This document shows, in pieces, positions 11,075 to 22,612 of a stretch of 64,000 nt of DNA. This DNA comes from Cryptomeria japonica (Eukaryota > Streptophyta > Pinopsida > Cupressales > Cupressaceae), in assembly GCF_030272615.1 (NCBI RefSeq), contig NC_081406.1, forward strand, positions 145,885,091-145,949,090, given 5' to 3'. How positions within the stretch are numbered: position 1 is the first letter of the stretch; every line of letters starts with the position of its first letter. The notes below the pieces were generated by a model. It saw nothing but the letters and a program-made list of their open reading frames with translations. It searched no databases and was not told the DNA's origin. The position numbers were made by a program, and so were the translations under genes.

Positions 11075-14000
11075 ATGGCTTTTGCATCACACTCTAGCCA
11101 TAGCGCACCCATTGATCCAGTAGACTTCATTCAACGGAAGGCAAAATACAATGCCCTATCTCAAATACCTGCTAGTGTTATAGTGGAGGAAGGCATTTTC
11201 GATTAGATTGACTATAAAATTGAAGACTTGGGATCTCTTGTAATCCATTCCCAGTTGAGTTTGTTCTGCGAGAAGGACAAGAAGATTAAACTGGAATTTA
11301 GTATCCTGGAAAAGAAGAAGCTTCACAATGCAGTCTATTTCCTTGAAGAGTTTTCAGATGATCACATCCACATCATTCTGAGCAGAGTGCACAATGATAA
11401 AATGTACTTAGAGAGGATGCATGACATCACACCAGAAGCAATTCATGTCATCACTGGTTTCTTTAACGTCGGTGAAGTGCCAGCCCTAAGGAAGATCAGC
11501 AAGACGGAAATGACCAAGCTCACCGGTTTTGTGAGCGACCAACGGGGAATGACCCTCAATCCCATCAAGGACGATCTGGTCAAATATGCTTGCATGGTAA
11601 TAGGTTACCAGACATTTTATGCTAGCAGGATCAACTCTGTCTCTGCTGTAGTGGTAAATGCTGCCTACCGGATGATCATGGAAGATGCATTATTTGACTT
11701 ATGCACCTGTATGCAAAGGCAACTTCTGGTGAACCTAAAGTCGATTAAACAAGACAATGCCTTGAGATTTAAGTTTGGACAACTATTGGTTGGGTTGTTC
11801 TTCTACTTCCAAGGTTACTTCCTAGGAGTCGGAGATATTCAGTGGTCTGTCGACTAATCGGTTACAAAGCAAAACAAGGAAAGCCTTCAAGCGGTTGGAA
11901 CCGGTTATCCAGAAGTTCTGAACAAATACTTTGATGAGTTCAGATGCAAAATGAGCCAAAGAGTGAGAATATCAGGTGATATTGTCAAGAAATATGAAGA
12001 TAACATCTGCTTCACCATCAAAGTTGATGAGTGCATAATGGAGGCGGTTGAGCCTAGATAGGAAGAAGTGGAACCGATGGGATATGAGGTAATGTATGAC
12101 ATGCTAGATGGATATGCCTCTACCCTACTTGCCTCGCCCCTTGATCCAAAGGAAAAGAGAATCGACACCTATTTGGAAAGGGTTACACTAGTTGAAGAAC
12201 CATCAGTAAAGAAGGGAAAGGCAGTGCCTTCAGTATAGGCACCGGTTACCACAGCAAGTCCCAAAGTGACCAAGTGGTCACCAGCAAAGAAGAAACTAGA
12301 AGCTGCACCCGCCAAAGTCTTTGAGAGAAAGCAGAAGACAAAAGACACCACACCAGACTCAGAGGACACTGTGTTTGAAGTACAACCTAAGAAGACTAGG
12401 CAAACGAGGAAAAAGACAAAGAATGAACCGGCAACATCTGCACTGGTAAATATTGATATTTCCTCCCACAAACCTTTGACACATTGTCAAAGAACTATTA
12501 AGAATATTAGAAGAAAAGTACTTGGTGATTTGAAAGAGTGCTTTGATGATTTTAATGATGATGAAAAGAAGGAAGTTGAATAGGAAGTCATCAATTATTT
12601 ATGTATTAATGACCGGTGGCCATCAGAAATTAAATTTGAGACACCTGATTCTTTGTATAATTCTTTAGATAACAAGTGGTGCATTGCCATAGAGAAGGAA
12701 TAGGAAATAAGAGAGGAATTATTTGCACAATACTTTACTAATGTGCCTAAAACTGAACTTCATGAAGTAGTGGAAAGATATAAGGGCCTTTTCTTCATGA
12801 GAAGAAGGAGACTCTTGTTGCTAGAAGGAAAAGTTCCTGAAGTGGTAAAAGATACCCACTCTCATGCCCAAGCCACTTTAAGGTTGCATCAAGTGGTTGA
12901 AGCCAACAGGAAAGATGAGCAAGAACCGGCAACCAATAAACCGGATGAGGTATATGATAGTGAAGGAGAACAGGTCACTGATCAAATGGACCCTATTGAT
13001 ATTGATGCCTTGAATGGTGAAAATGTCACTCCGGGTACACCATCAGAAGTGGTAGAACAAGAAAAATAGGACAAAGAAAAGGTTGCCAAGGAGCAAGCGG
13101 AAAAAGAGAAGAAGCAACAAGAAGTAGAAAAGAAGAAATAGGTAGAAGAAGAGAAAAAGAGAAAAGAGGAATAAAAGAAAAAAGACGAGGAGAAGAGGAA
13201 ACTAGAAGAGGGAAATAAAAGAAAAGAAGAGGAGAAGAAGAAACAAGAGGAAGAGAAGAAGAAGAAGGAAGAAGAAAAGAAAGAAGAAGAGAAACGACAG
13301 GAAGAAGAAAAGAGAAAGGAAGAGGAGAAGAGGAAGCAGGAAGAGGAGAAGAGAAAGGCAGAAGAGAAGAGGAAGTGGGAAGAGGAGAAGAAGAATTAGG
13401 AAGAGGAGAAGAAGAAGAAGAAGGATGAAGAAGAAAAGGAGCGGAAAGAAGAAGAGAAGAAGAAGGAAGAAGAGAAAAGAAAGCAAGAAGCAAAGGAGCA
13501 AAAGAAGGCAGAAGAAGATAAGTTAAGAGCCAAAGAGAAGGAGGAAGCAGCATAGAGCACACAGGTGGAGACCCCAAAGGCAACCGATAGTCAAGTCAAA
13601 TCGACTGACATTACTAGTCCCATTGACCTCCAATCTGCTAACGAATCGGAGCTACTACAAAGCATTAAGCTTGCTCAAGAATGCCTAGAGGTGATAAGGA
13701 GGAAGAAGGAGCAAGATGTGATCCAAGCTGTAGTAGACACTCTTACCAGTTTGATACTTGGTACCAACCTCCCCAGTACCGATTCCTCTCTGGCCCAATT
13801 GAAACTCTTATGCACAGTTGTGGAGGACCAGGTACAAAGCCTGGAAGAGGTTGCTGAAGCACATGCCAAGAAAGAGCATCAAAAGGCTTTGAACACTGCG
13901 TTGGTGAAAAAGTTACATGAGCGTCGGTCTGATTTGCAGAAGGCACAGAAGGACATCAGAGATGCAATGGTTGAGGGGAAATTGTTGCTTAGTAGGATAT

Positions 14001-14431
14001 GTCTACCCCATCTATTATGTGATGATGTGCTTGCCCAGAAAGACAAACTGCAAATTGATTTGCAGACATTCATAAGCACCTTAAAGACCCCATATGACTC
14101 CTTTACTGCTTATGGGAAAACCGTTCACTGGTTTCAACTTTAGGCTGCAAGAATTGATTTGGAGATCAGCAAGTGGACCAAGGATTTGTAGGAACTATAA
14201 CTAGTTCTACTACCAAGACTGTAAATACTTCAGAAGTGCTATCTCAATCTGGATGCCTTGACGGTTACTCAATAGATGAGTACTTTGGATGCCATGGAGG
14301 AACAGGTATCCCAGATGCAAACGGAGAGTGAGGTTGCTACCTCATTACTTGAGTAATGGTCCTTATCCATGAAGCAATTTATGTAGGACTTTAAATAAGT
14401 TTTTGACAAGTTTCACTCTTTATTGTCATAA
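11075..14431 (+). pseudogene. Element B ORF2: long unrecognised protein in place of pol, 19 internal TAG/TAA
   Basis: Starts MAFASHSSHS and stays in one frame for about 1,118 codons. The conserved N-terminal domain (to about 11855) shares landmarks with element C ORF2: an LSRVH box, a (T/K)xEAhxxhhG helix, GYxxxxAxRxNSVS and FxFGxLLV. A basic linker follows, then a second conserved block (VxxxLxxxFDDFNDD region, about 12480-12800), a Lys/Glu-rich repeat (13069-13560) and a Gln-rich coiled coil to the end. Internal stops: TAG at 11204, 12059, 12236, 12581, 12701, 13067, 13139, 13397, 13553, 14141, 14189, 14273, 14384; TAA at 11855, 13172, 14198, 14222, 14354, 14396. No TGA and no frameshift. 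No catalytic motif is recognised; function unknown. Confidence 0.8.
13069..13560 (+). repeat. GAA/GAG-rich low-complexity segment coding a Lys/Glu helix
   Basis: About 490 bp of almost pure purine made from imperfect KEEEKK/KQEEEK-type repeats within ORF2. It predicts a single long charged alpha-helix. Long Leu/Ser reading frames on the opposite strand are its shadow. Four of the ORF2 stops fall inside it, at positions where neighbouring repeats have CAG or CAA. Confidence 0.85.
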
Positions 14432-14487
14432 ACATTTATTTAGCTAATAGAAACAGGGGTTATTCAACTGTATTTTGTCATTGTTGG

Positions 14488-14701
14488 CAAAGGGGGAGAA
14501 GTATTTTGGTATTTAAAATTTTGATGCATGCTATGTATACTCATGTTTATCTCTATAAGGAAGTAGTATACATTTTCTTTTGCAAAGGGATAGTGTATAT
14601 GCTTAGGGGGAGTATTTTTTATTATGGCATATTTCTTTTGTAAAAACACTTAGATGTCAAAAATTTTCCTCAGTGTTGCCATCAATGCCAAAGGGGGAGA
14701 T
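14488..14701 (+). other. Element B polypurine tract and upstream tract copies
   Basis: CAAAGGGGGAGAT at 14690-14701 abuts the 3' LTR and is the expected plus-strand primer. Two more AGGGGGAG words occur upstream at about 14491 and 14606. The immediately preceding TGTTGCCATCAATGC is identical in elements A, B and C and nearly so in D. Confidence 0.85.
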
Positions 14702-15917
14702 TGTTGGCATTTTTGATGATTATGTTGTGATTGTCATTGATGGACACACACTTGCCATGAGATCACTTTTTGTATGTATGAGTTATGCTCAACCGGTATT
14801 TGTTTCAAACCCATATTATGTTATAGTCTTTAGACTATCGGTGTCTTGCAGAAAGTGTTTACTGATCTCAAGCGACATGAGGACCTCAAGCGGTTTGAGG
14901 ATCTCAAGCGAAATGGAGCAAAGGAATTAGAAGCGGCAGTTATCATTTTTCCAGTCTTCATTTCTGTCAACCGGTATTACTCTGAGTTACCAACCGGTAA
15001 TCTATTTAATAGTCAAACTAGTATTACTCTGAGTTACCAACCAATAATCGGTAAAGTTGTATAAACCAGTAATACTCTATGATGAGTTACCAACCGATAT
15101 ATCTTTGTGATGAGTTACCATCCACCAACACTTTGATGGTGATTTTGTGTCGTGTTACCAAATGTGTCCAGATACAATGAACCTAGGAACTTGCAATGTA
15201 ATCCTATTGGACTGACATGAAATCAGATTCCTTTTAAGGACATCATGTCTAGGGTTTTAGTGTGTGAGTAGCTGTTAGGGTTTGTAGTGGTTGGTGAGTT
15301 CTTGTATGTGCGATCTTAATAGAAAAGATTAAGTCTATGTGCTGTAACAGAGTGTGGATTTACTGAAGAATGAAGTAATGCTAAAATGCATTAGCAATGA
15401 GCTATCATGGATCTAACCAAGCAGACTGTGCTATTCGCTAGATCATTCACTTGTTGATTACTCACATCTTTGACAAGTTAGAAACCCTTAACCGGGTAGG
15501 CCCAGAAAAGCCTTTGTAAATCCTCTAACAAGGTGATTCACATCTATGGATCTAAAATCCTCTCACAAGGTAGTCTTTAATCAGACTTATCTCCTAATAG
15601 AGATTGAGATTCCTAACAGGATCTATTCTGGTAAAGAACATTGTATGACCTTAACCGGTCTGGTTACTATTCTGCAGATAGTTACTTGTGAGTTTCATCT
15701 CACCGTGGTTTTTCCCATTTGGGCTTCCACGTCAAAATCACTTGTGTTATGGTGATTGTGCTTCTGTGGGTGAATGCCTTACTTGTTGTTTGGTTTGTAT
15801 TTGTGTTAACCGGTTTGTTAGTTAAACTGTTATACCAGTTTACCGCTAGACTGATAAAGTGTTTGAGTACAGTAATTTTTGGTATACTAATTCACCCCCC
15901 CCTCTTAGTATTCATCA
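14702..15917 (+). repeat. Element B 3' LTR
   Basis: TGTTGGC...TTCATCA, 1,216 bp, partner of 8075-9304. It contains the U5 motif with CACCCCCCCCTC just before the end, where the 5' LTR has CACCTCGCCTC. Confidence 0.95.
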
Positions 15918-15922
15918 ATACT
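15918..15922. repeat. Target-site duplication of element B, right copy (ATACT)
   Basis: Matches 8070-8074. Removing B plus one copy restores the reading sense of element A RNase H across the junction. Confidence 0.95.
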
Positions 15923-15991
15923 AAAGAGAAGATTGCAGATATCTTTACAAAGCCTTTGCCTAAGGAAACCTTTGAATATCTTAGGGAGTAG
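15923..15991 (+). pseudogene. Element A RNase H, C-terminal tail
   Basis: Reads KEKIADIFTKPLPKETFEY, the canonical copia pol C-terminus. The frame meets TAG at 15989 just before LGV, a position where related element D reads through (LRIKLGV), so even the natural end has been altered. This short piece proves that element B landed inside element A. Confidence 0.93.
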
Positions 15992-16374
15992 CTTGGGGTA
16001 ATACCCCATCGGTAGAGACTTAGACAGTTGAAGATTGGCATCAAACCGACAAAAACTAACAAAGAAATCTTTTTTCTGGCTTTGATGGAGGAGAGCTACT
16101 TCTCAGGGGGAGTAGTTGGTTGTATGTTCTGGTATTTTTTAATTACTTTGGCATTTAATGTCAAAGGGGGAGTTAGATCTATGGAAAAACATTCTTGGGA
16201 GAGAGATATATGAGACATTATTTATTGGGGGAGAGATATATACTCCTAGTATTTTGATTTTGATTTCTGGTATTAATATATTCTGGAGATTGTTGATTTT
16301 TGGTTTTTGGCATTTTGTTTTGGCACTTAGATGTTTTTCCATCTAGTGTTGCCATCAATGCCAAAGGGGGAGAT
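15992..16374 (+). other. Element A 3' untranslated region with four polypurine words
   Basis: AGGGGGAG-type tracts occur at about 16105, 16164, 16226 and finally 16361-16374 (CCAAAGGGGGAGAT), directly before the LTR. The last is the likely plus-strand primer. No ORF of substance. Confidence 0.75.
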
Positions 16375-17444
16375 TGTTGGTATTATGGATGTGTTGCATT
16401 AGTTTTATCATTGATGTCAACATTTATCCTTTTGGAGTTCTACATTGTTGATTTGGCATTATGGTTATATTGGTTTACTATTGAACCGACACATTGTGTT
16501 CACCGACAAGGTCAGTGACTTATACACAGTCACCGGTATATGCTCACCGACAGGTTATATGGTTCCCCGACATAGATGATGACTTGTTATCATCTGGAGA
16601 TCACTTGATTATGTCAAAGACATGGTTTGGATACTTGGTTTTGATTTTTTGGTTATTGGTCTAATTGGGTTGACATATTTGCTGTTACTGGCAGATTGGT
16701 CTAGGTTATGGACCGGTATGTATTATCTATTCCAGGTCAGCACGACACGTTATGGAGATGATTTATTGATTGAATATTGTTGTAAATGTATTGAGCTGAC
16801 ATGATGCATCGCATCAAGACTTATTTGTAATTGATTCTATTGTAATATTCTTAGTGAGCCGACCTACACATTTGGTCTTAGGTTTTGTATATATGTAAGA
16901 TCTCATTTGTGAGATGAGACATGGTATGTAAGGTTATGGTATGGTATTGTAACATGGTATGTGTGAATATTGAAGATCATATGAGCAAACCATAGAGAAG
17001 GTTCAAGGAAGGTTTGAAGGTGTTTATCAGAGCTTAACCGATACTGAATCTGGCATTGGAGATGCTATTTTGAGCAGTACATATTCTAGGATTTAACCAT
17101 CCTACTGTAGTAATTGTGACTCCCATTTGAGTAGTGTGCTCTAGGTGGTTGGCCTTTTTGCATGTGCAGACCCCATTTGTATACACATACTATCTGCAGT
17201 AGTATCATCTAATTGTGGGTAAGGTTTCCCACCGTGGTTTTTCCCCTTACAGGGTTTCCACATCAAAATCTCTGTGTTATGTGTTGTGGATGTTGTTTCT
17301 CTTTCTATTTCATGCATTAAGTTTCACCGGTATTAATATTAACTGCTAATTTGTTTACCGACAATAATTTTGGCTTACCAGTATTAAGTATCAAGTTTGT
17401 TTAAGTTATAATTGGGTTCTCAGTTGCCCTTCTAGTTCCTAACA
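16375..17444 (+). repeat. Element A 3' LTR
   Basis: Starts TGTTGGTATTATGG after the polypurine tract and ends CCTAACA, 1,070 bp. A TATATATG box lies near 16885 and the shared U5 motif at 17231-17283. No 5' partner survives. A diverged relative on the minus strand is the probable solo LTR at 42912-44187. Confidence 0.85.
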
Positions 17445-18540
17445 AAGGTGAATATCATCACTAATAATGATCTGACCAATAAACCAATATCCCTAAGACG
17501 ACATCTATAAGATAAAAATAATAATCAACTTGGTAAAGTATAGATTAACATTGTAGTTGGCAACATCAAACCAATCGATATGCCTTATCAAACCCAAAGA
17601 TTGGTTGTATGATTAATTATGAACATTGGATTATAATTAGTAAGTAAATATACTCATTAATAACAAGTGATACATGCATAAGCATTCCTCATTCATGGCC
17701 AAGGAAAGATAATAGATGCTTACAATAATTAACTAATCATTAGCACCAGTTAGCTTTTCATATGGGATGTGATCTCATGTCAGGAGGGAAACTGTTCACA
17801 TTCACATCTTTTCGCTTCTTATTTAAGAGACATCAATATCATTCTAATGGGAGAAGATGGAAGAGTTTATATATTTATTTAATTCAAATCTGAATGCACC
17901 AGTATGATGATAGAAGTGTCAAATACGAATGCATGAGGAGCTGACATGTTACCGATCAAGGAAGACTTTGTCGTAGAATTTCATACCACTGGTCAGAAGG
18001 AACCAATACTATATTGATGCTCCACATTGAAGGGTGAAACAAATTGAGCAATGAGAGATTTTTGAGCATATGGAAATCAATTATAATATAGGAGTAGATA
18101 GTGAGGAATTTTATGAAAGATTTATGAGGAGATTGTAAGGGTTTTAGAGCAGTTTGTAAGAAGATGATAATCATTTTATGGGGGAGGTTTATGATCAGCA
18201 TAATCAGGGAAAGTTATCAAGATAAGTTCCATCTTCTAAAATTATTCTTAGTATTATGATAGTAAAAATGTCTTTAGAATCCATTAAATTATATTTATGA
18301 ATGTATTACAAATCTCATTTTAAGTTAGAATTGTTGATTCAGGACCACATTAAGATAAATTCCAAAAGGGTACATTACAGTTTTGCTTGCATTTAGGGCT
18401 TCATTTTATGTCTACTCTGAGATCTTTCATGAGAATGAAGTCTTGTTGCGAGTAGGTTCTCATGCAAAGTTTCACATGTATACTACAACATCAAAGATAA
18501 ATATATCAAGATTCACAAAAGGGTAGTCATCTAATCTATG
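17445..18540. other. No feature recognised
   Basis: AT-rich single-copy-looking DNA flanking element A. ORFs are short and without family resemblance. Confidence 0.5.
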
Positions 18541-21500
18541 TAATGGGTGATGCGTAAAGGAGAGCAATCATAAAATGAAGGAGCAGTCAAAGGGTTACTT
18601 CAAAGAGTTTGAACATGAAGTTAGCCTCTTCAATGAAGGAGTTTGCATGAAAAGGTTAAGAGAAGCCACACACCAACTATAAAGGGCCATATCATGCAAA
18701 GGCTCAGCAAGCTCTAGGTAGGTTCTCCTTTTACATTCACACCCTCTTTGTGTTTCATGACATAGATTAATTTTTGCATGTATATAGAGGATTTTACCTC
18801 TTTGTTTCTATGTTTTTAAAGCAAATCAGTCTGAAATCTATGATAAAGATTGAATGAAATTTCTTGAAGAAAGAATGAATGAAATTTCTTGAAGAGTAGT
18901 TCACATGTTTTAAAGTATGGACTCACACCTTTGACAGTCTAAACCCTTGAAGGAAAGAATGCTTGATAACTTTTATTAGACTATCATAGGAATAGGGCAG
19001 GTTTGTTGATAATTTTTTAAAGTCATGAGCAAATAACAATCCATCTTTTTATTTCCAAGCCTCCACATACAAGCACATCAAGATCAAGGTGAAGACGATC
19101 CTATGAAGCTTCTACAAGACAAAGAGAGTCCAATTAGAGATGTACACAGATAAATGACAGTCAAAGACAAGCATTAAAGATAGAAGGACAACCCATGGTA
19201 AGCAATGAGTCAACCTATTCAAGGACAACAATAGCACAACCCATTCTAGTCTGCAAAGCACATATATCACTATAAAAAAGCATCCTTTGAGCACACAATG
19301 ACATAACCCTACCCAAAACAAAGAGAGCAACACCTATATCAAAAGAATGAAGAGTTGAACAATGTTCATTGTTGTTGCATTTTTAAACAGAGCTTTAATA
19401 AGTAGTCAATATTGTGACAAAAGGAGATGTGATCAAGGATGTATCATCTTCATAGTGAAATGATAAGGATACAGAGCAAGCTTTTGTCCCAAACATAATG
19501 GAGGATAATCATAGTAGTAATGTGATTTATTATATACTTGAAGGCTACATGTATTATGTAAAATTGTAGTTGTTGAAGTAGAGTTGTTGCAATATTCTCT
19601 TCATGATTTCACAAAGCAGTAGCAACACAAAGAACATAACATCCAAAAGAATCAAGTCAACAAATAAATAGAAAGTTGCAACCCTCAAAGTCTGAAAAAT
19701 CTCAAGCAAAGGATAAAAGGATCAACTGCAAGGCATATATGGCTATCAAGTCAGTCCAAGGATATTAAATGAGCAATATAAATACTCATTAACAATGGTT
19801 ATATGATAGAGAGAGTTTTGTTGTAGACCTCACACAGTTACTATTAAAGAGAAAATACAATGATAAAGTCATAAAGATAGTATGATAAGGTCAAAAGCGA
19901 ATGACAAGGGTTGTGTGAGCAACCTACATAGAGTGCCTATGATACAACCCAATAAAGAACTTTATCATAGTGGTATAAAATGAGAAGCCCTAGATCATAA
20001 TGAAAGATGAAGAGCAGAATTGATTTATTTTGTTTGAGTAGATTGGAGATTAAAATACCAAAGGTGACAGTGAATAAAGGTTGCAACAACATCAAGAATC
20101 ACAAGGCCAATGCTAACCTTAATCAACATACACGTTATAGAGATGATTCACAAAATAGAGATGGGTGTCAAATGACATGTATGCATTTATTTTTTACAAG
20201 AAAAGACAATAAAACTATCAAGTTGCAGTCCCTTTCAGTCTCTTTGACATAAATAATATATTTGAGAGAAAAATAGGGAAGGTCTTAATAGTAAATAGAG
20301 CAGTATATAAAAGTTGTGATGGTGAATTTCTTCATGATTAAAGAGCACACTTGAAAGTGAATAAGCAATAACAGTAAATACAAGAATGAATTTGTCTCAA
20401 AAATATTAATGCTTAAGAGCCCAAGTATCAAGAGTTCACCATTAAAAGAGGTGAAGAGTAGTTCATTCTCAAGGCATAAAGAGGCAGCCTTAGTCAAAAA
20501 AAGCCCCAAAAAGACAATTCTAAGAAGCAAAAGGTATAGTTCATGATAGTGATGATTGACAGTCAAGATAAAGGATTGAGCATAGGGTAATCATTGTGAT
20601 ATCAAGATTGAAGTCATAGTTTAATGTATATATTGTATATTAAAGAGGATGCATTATAAAGATACTATTGTAGCATTTGTGGTAGAACACAGCCAATCCA
20701 ACTAGATATCATGGAGGTATGACATAAAATGTTCACCAAGGATCATTACATACACAGTCATAAAGATACATCACTATCAAAGAAACATAGCATCGTATCA
20801 AAGCCTCAGAGTAACATCAAATCATTGAACAAAGGCAACTTTAGGACCATGAAAGCCTTCTACAAAGGAATTACCAGACTTGTGAAAGTGTTTTGAGCAT
20901 TTCAATGGACAAAGAACACAGATAGATGAGAAAAAAAATTTAGTCACGGATCATTGCAATCAATGCCTTGATAAGCCCTTTTAGTAGCAAGTAGGATTAC
21001 TTTCAATAATCATAGCAGTCCCTAATGGTATCCTATCCATAAAAAATGCTCAAGTAAAGAATGTATAAAACACAATACTCCAAAAGCTCAGTCACAAGCT
21101 TTAAGGGGGTTATCAATTTTTAGCAAAAACATCTCTATCAAAGCACAATGTTGCTTCTACAAGACAAAAGAGCCAAATTCCAAAATGTGAGCAAACCTAA
21201 CCTTAGATCTAAGGCATGAGGTAAAGAGGATAGTAATTTCAAAGACAAAGCAGTGACAACAGGTCTAAATGATAATAGAGATAGTCATATTGAGTCTAAA
21301 AGAACAAAGCAAACAATAATTGTCCTAGTATCTTTTCCAGAGCTATTGAAGGTCACAGAGCATTTAGGAGTAGGGATGTTTTCTTTACAAAACTTCAAAG
21401 CAGTTCAATATTATGATGCAAATATAGAAGCAAGGACCTCATGACTATGACATCAAGAAAGAGCCAGGAGACAGAGGATATAAGTTGATTTCATAGGGCA

Positions 21501-22440
21501 CATGATAAAGACACCAATGAAGAGTAAATGGAGAAAGATGCAGACCATTCAAGGAATACCTAGCAAGGGGAGTACTATCAAGGGGAGACAACTTTGATAG
21601 AGAGAAAGACAAGAGAGCAAAGTTAAAACTACTGAAAAGATTTAAGACAAGGCTTCTAGGGTATAGAGTAGCAATATTGTTATAATAATCTCAATAAAAG
21701 CCATTTCTCATAGCAATCTTTTAGGGGCACTCATATCATTTTAGTTTATCTTTTTGCTAGCAATTAAAAGAAGGTCTAAAAGATAGTACATAGCCTTATA
21801 ATGAGTATAAAGACAATGATTTAAGAGTGTTGAGAGAAAAGAATAATAAAGAAAACTCTTGGTTAAGTCAACAAGCTCCTAGATCGCTCATTAAATCAAG
21901 GATAATGCAACCACTTGATAGCATCAGACAATCAGTTCATGATAGGTTTTGGAGGCAAAGGTGGAGCTTTCGGTTTGAGGCTTGAAAATGGGGATTTTGG
22001 AAGATAATGCAGTAGTTTGTCATTAGTTTAGGAGCCCACATGGATAATGCATGGGGTGAAGGAAAGGTTTGAGCCCACAAACTCTCAGTTGGCAACTATT
22101 AAAGGCCTTTCTCTATCTCATTCTTCACCAAATTCGACCCATGATGAATCAATCATGCAAGATAAAGATAGAAGCAAGAAAGGACAATCAGTTAGAGATC
22201 AGTCCTGAGAGGCACAAACAGTTCTTCATCAGCTTCTGTTTAGTTACTCTCAAGGCTTCTTTTATATTCTTTCCTAGTTCTTTTCTTTCTCTCAGCTAGT
22301 ATTGTAGCTTTTCTAGGCTCTTTCAAGATGAAGAACATTGTAACGCAGATTTTAGAAGCATTTTCAGATTTGTATGAACAATTCCTTCCAATTTTAATAA
22401 ATAACAACAATTTTCCTTCTTAATACTTCATGACATAGAG
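18541..22440. other. Gene-free A-rich block, possibly an old non-coding retroelement
   Basis: Nearly 4 kb biased to A and AAG/AAAG words on the plus strand, with stops in all frames. The end (22000-22440) reads like an LTR R/U5 region: C/T-rich stretch, then AATAAATAAC near 22399, a possible polyadenylation signal. No matching second LTR was found, so the assignment is weak. Confidence 0.3.
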
Positions 22441-22612
22441 AGTTTTGTTGTAGACAAATATTAAGGGCTAATTTCAGAGTTTTCTTTGTTGCAATTTTAA
22501 ATATATTGAAAACTATTTTGAACAAGTGTATAGAGAGTTTGAATGTAAATGATGTTTGCAACATCACAAACTATAAGATAAGTTTTGTTTTGCAAAATAA
22601 AAATAAACATGT

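Larger units (their letters stand above)
8075..15917 (+). mobile_element. Element B: complete non-autonomous LTR retrotransposon, ORF1 + ORF2, no pol
   Basis: Two LTRs of 1,230 and 1,216 bp, both TGTTGGC...TTCATCA, flank 5.4 kb of internal DNA and a 5-bp target duplication. The internal part holds an initiator-tRNA-type primer site, ORF1 (coiled coil and zinc knuckles), ORF2 (unrecognised, about 1,118 codons) and a polypurine tract. No DSG protease, HHCC/DDE integrase, FVDD/YVDD reverse transcriptase or RNase H motif occurs in any frame I read. Element C at 52586-59197 has the same plan, so this is an evolved family organisation rather than a random deletion. Confidence 0.9.
5166..17444 (+). 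mobile_element. Copia element A: 5'-truncated, split by element B, 3' LTR intact
   Basis: Ty1/copia order is visible: gag-pre-integrase, integrase, reverse transcriptase, RNase H, polypurine tract, LTR. The 5' LTR, primer site, gag and protease are missing; homology starts just after where the protease DSG motif should be. Element B (8075-15917) interrupts the RNase H region, and coding sense resumes at 15923. The polymerase region carries several frameshifts and lost catalytic residues, so the copy is dead. The 3' LTR ends in CTAACA at 17444. Confidence 0.88.

Noticed and set aside
13026-13583. Long Leu/Ser/Pro-rich ORFs on the minus strand
   Set aside because: Antisense shadow of the GAA/GAG-rich part of element B ORF2.
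9355-14431. Reassigned genetic code (UAG/UAA = Gln) as the explanation of the stops
   Set aside because: Normal CAA/CAG codons are abundant in the same ORFs, element D also has TGA and frameshifts, and methylation-type transitions affect the LTRs too. It is kept only as an alternative to test.
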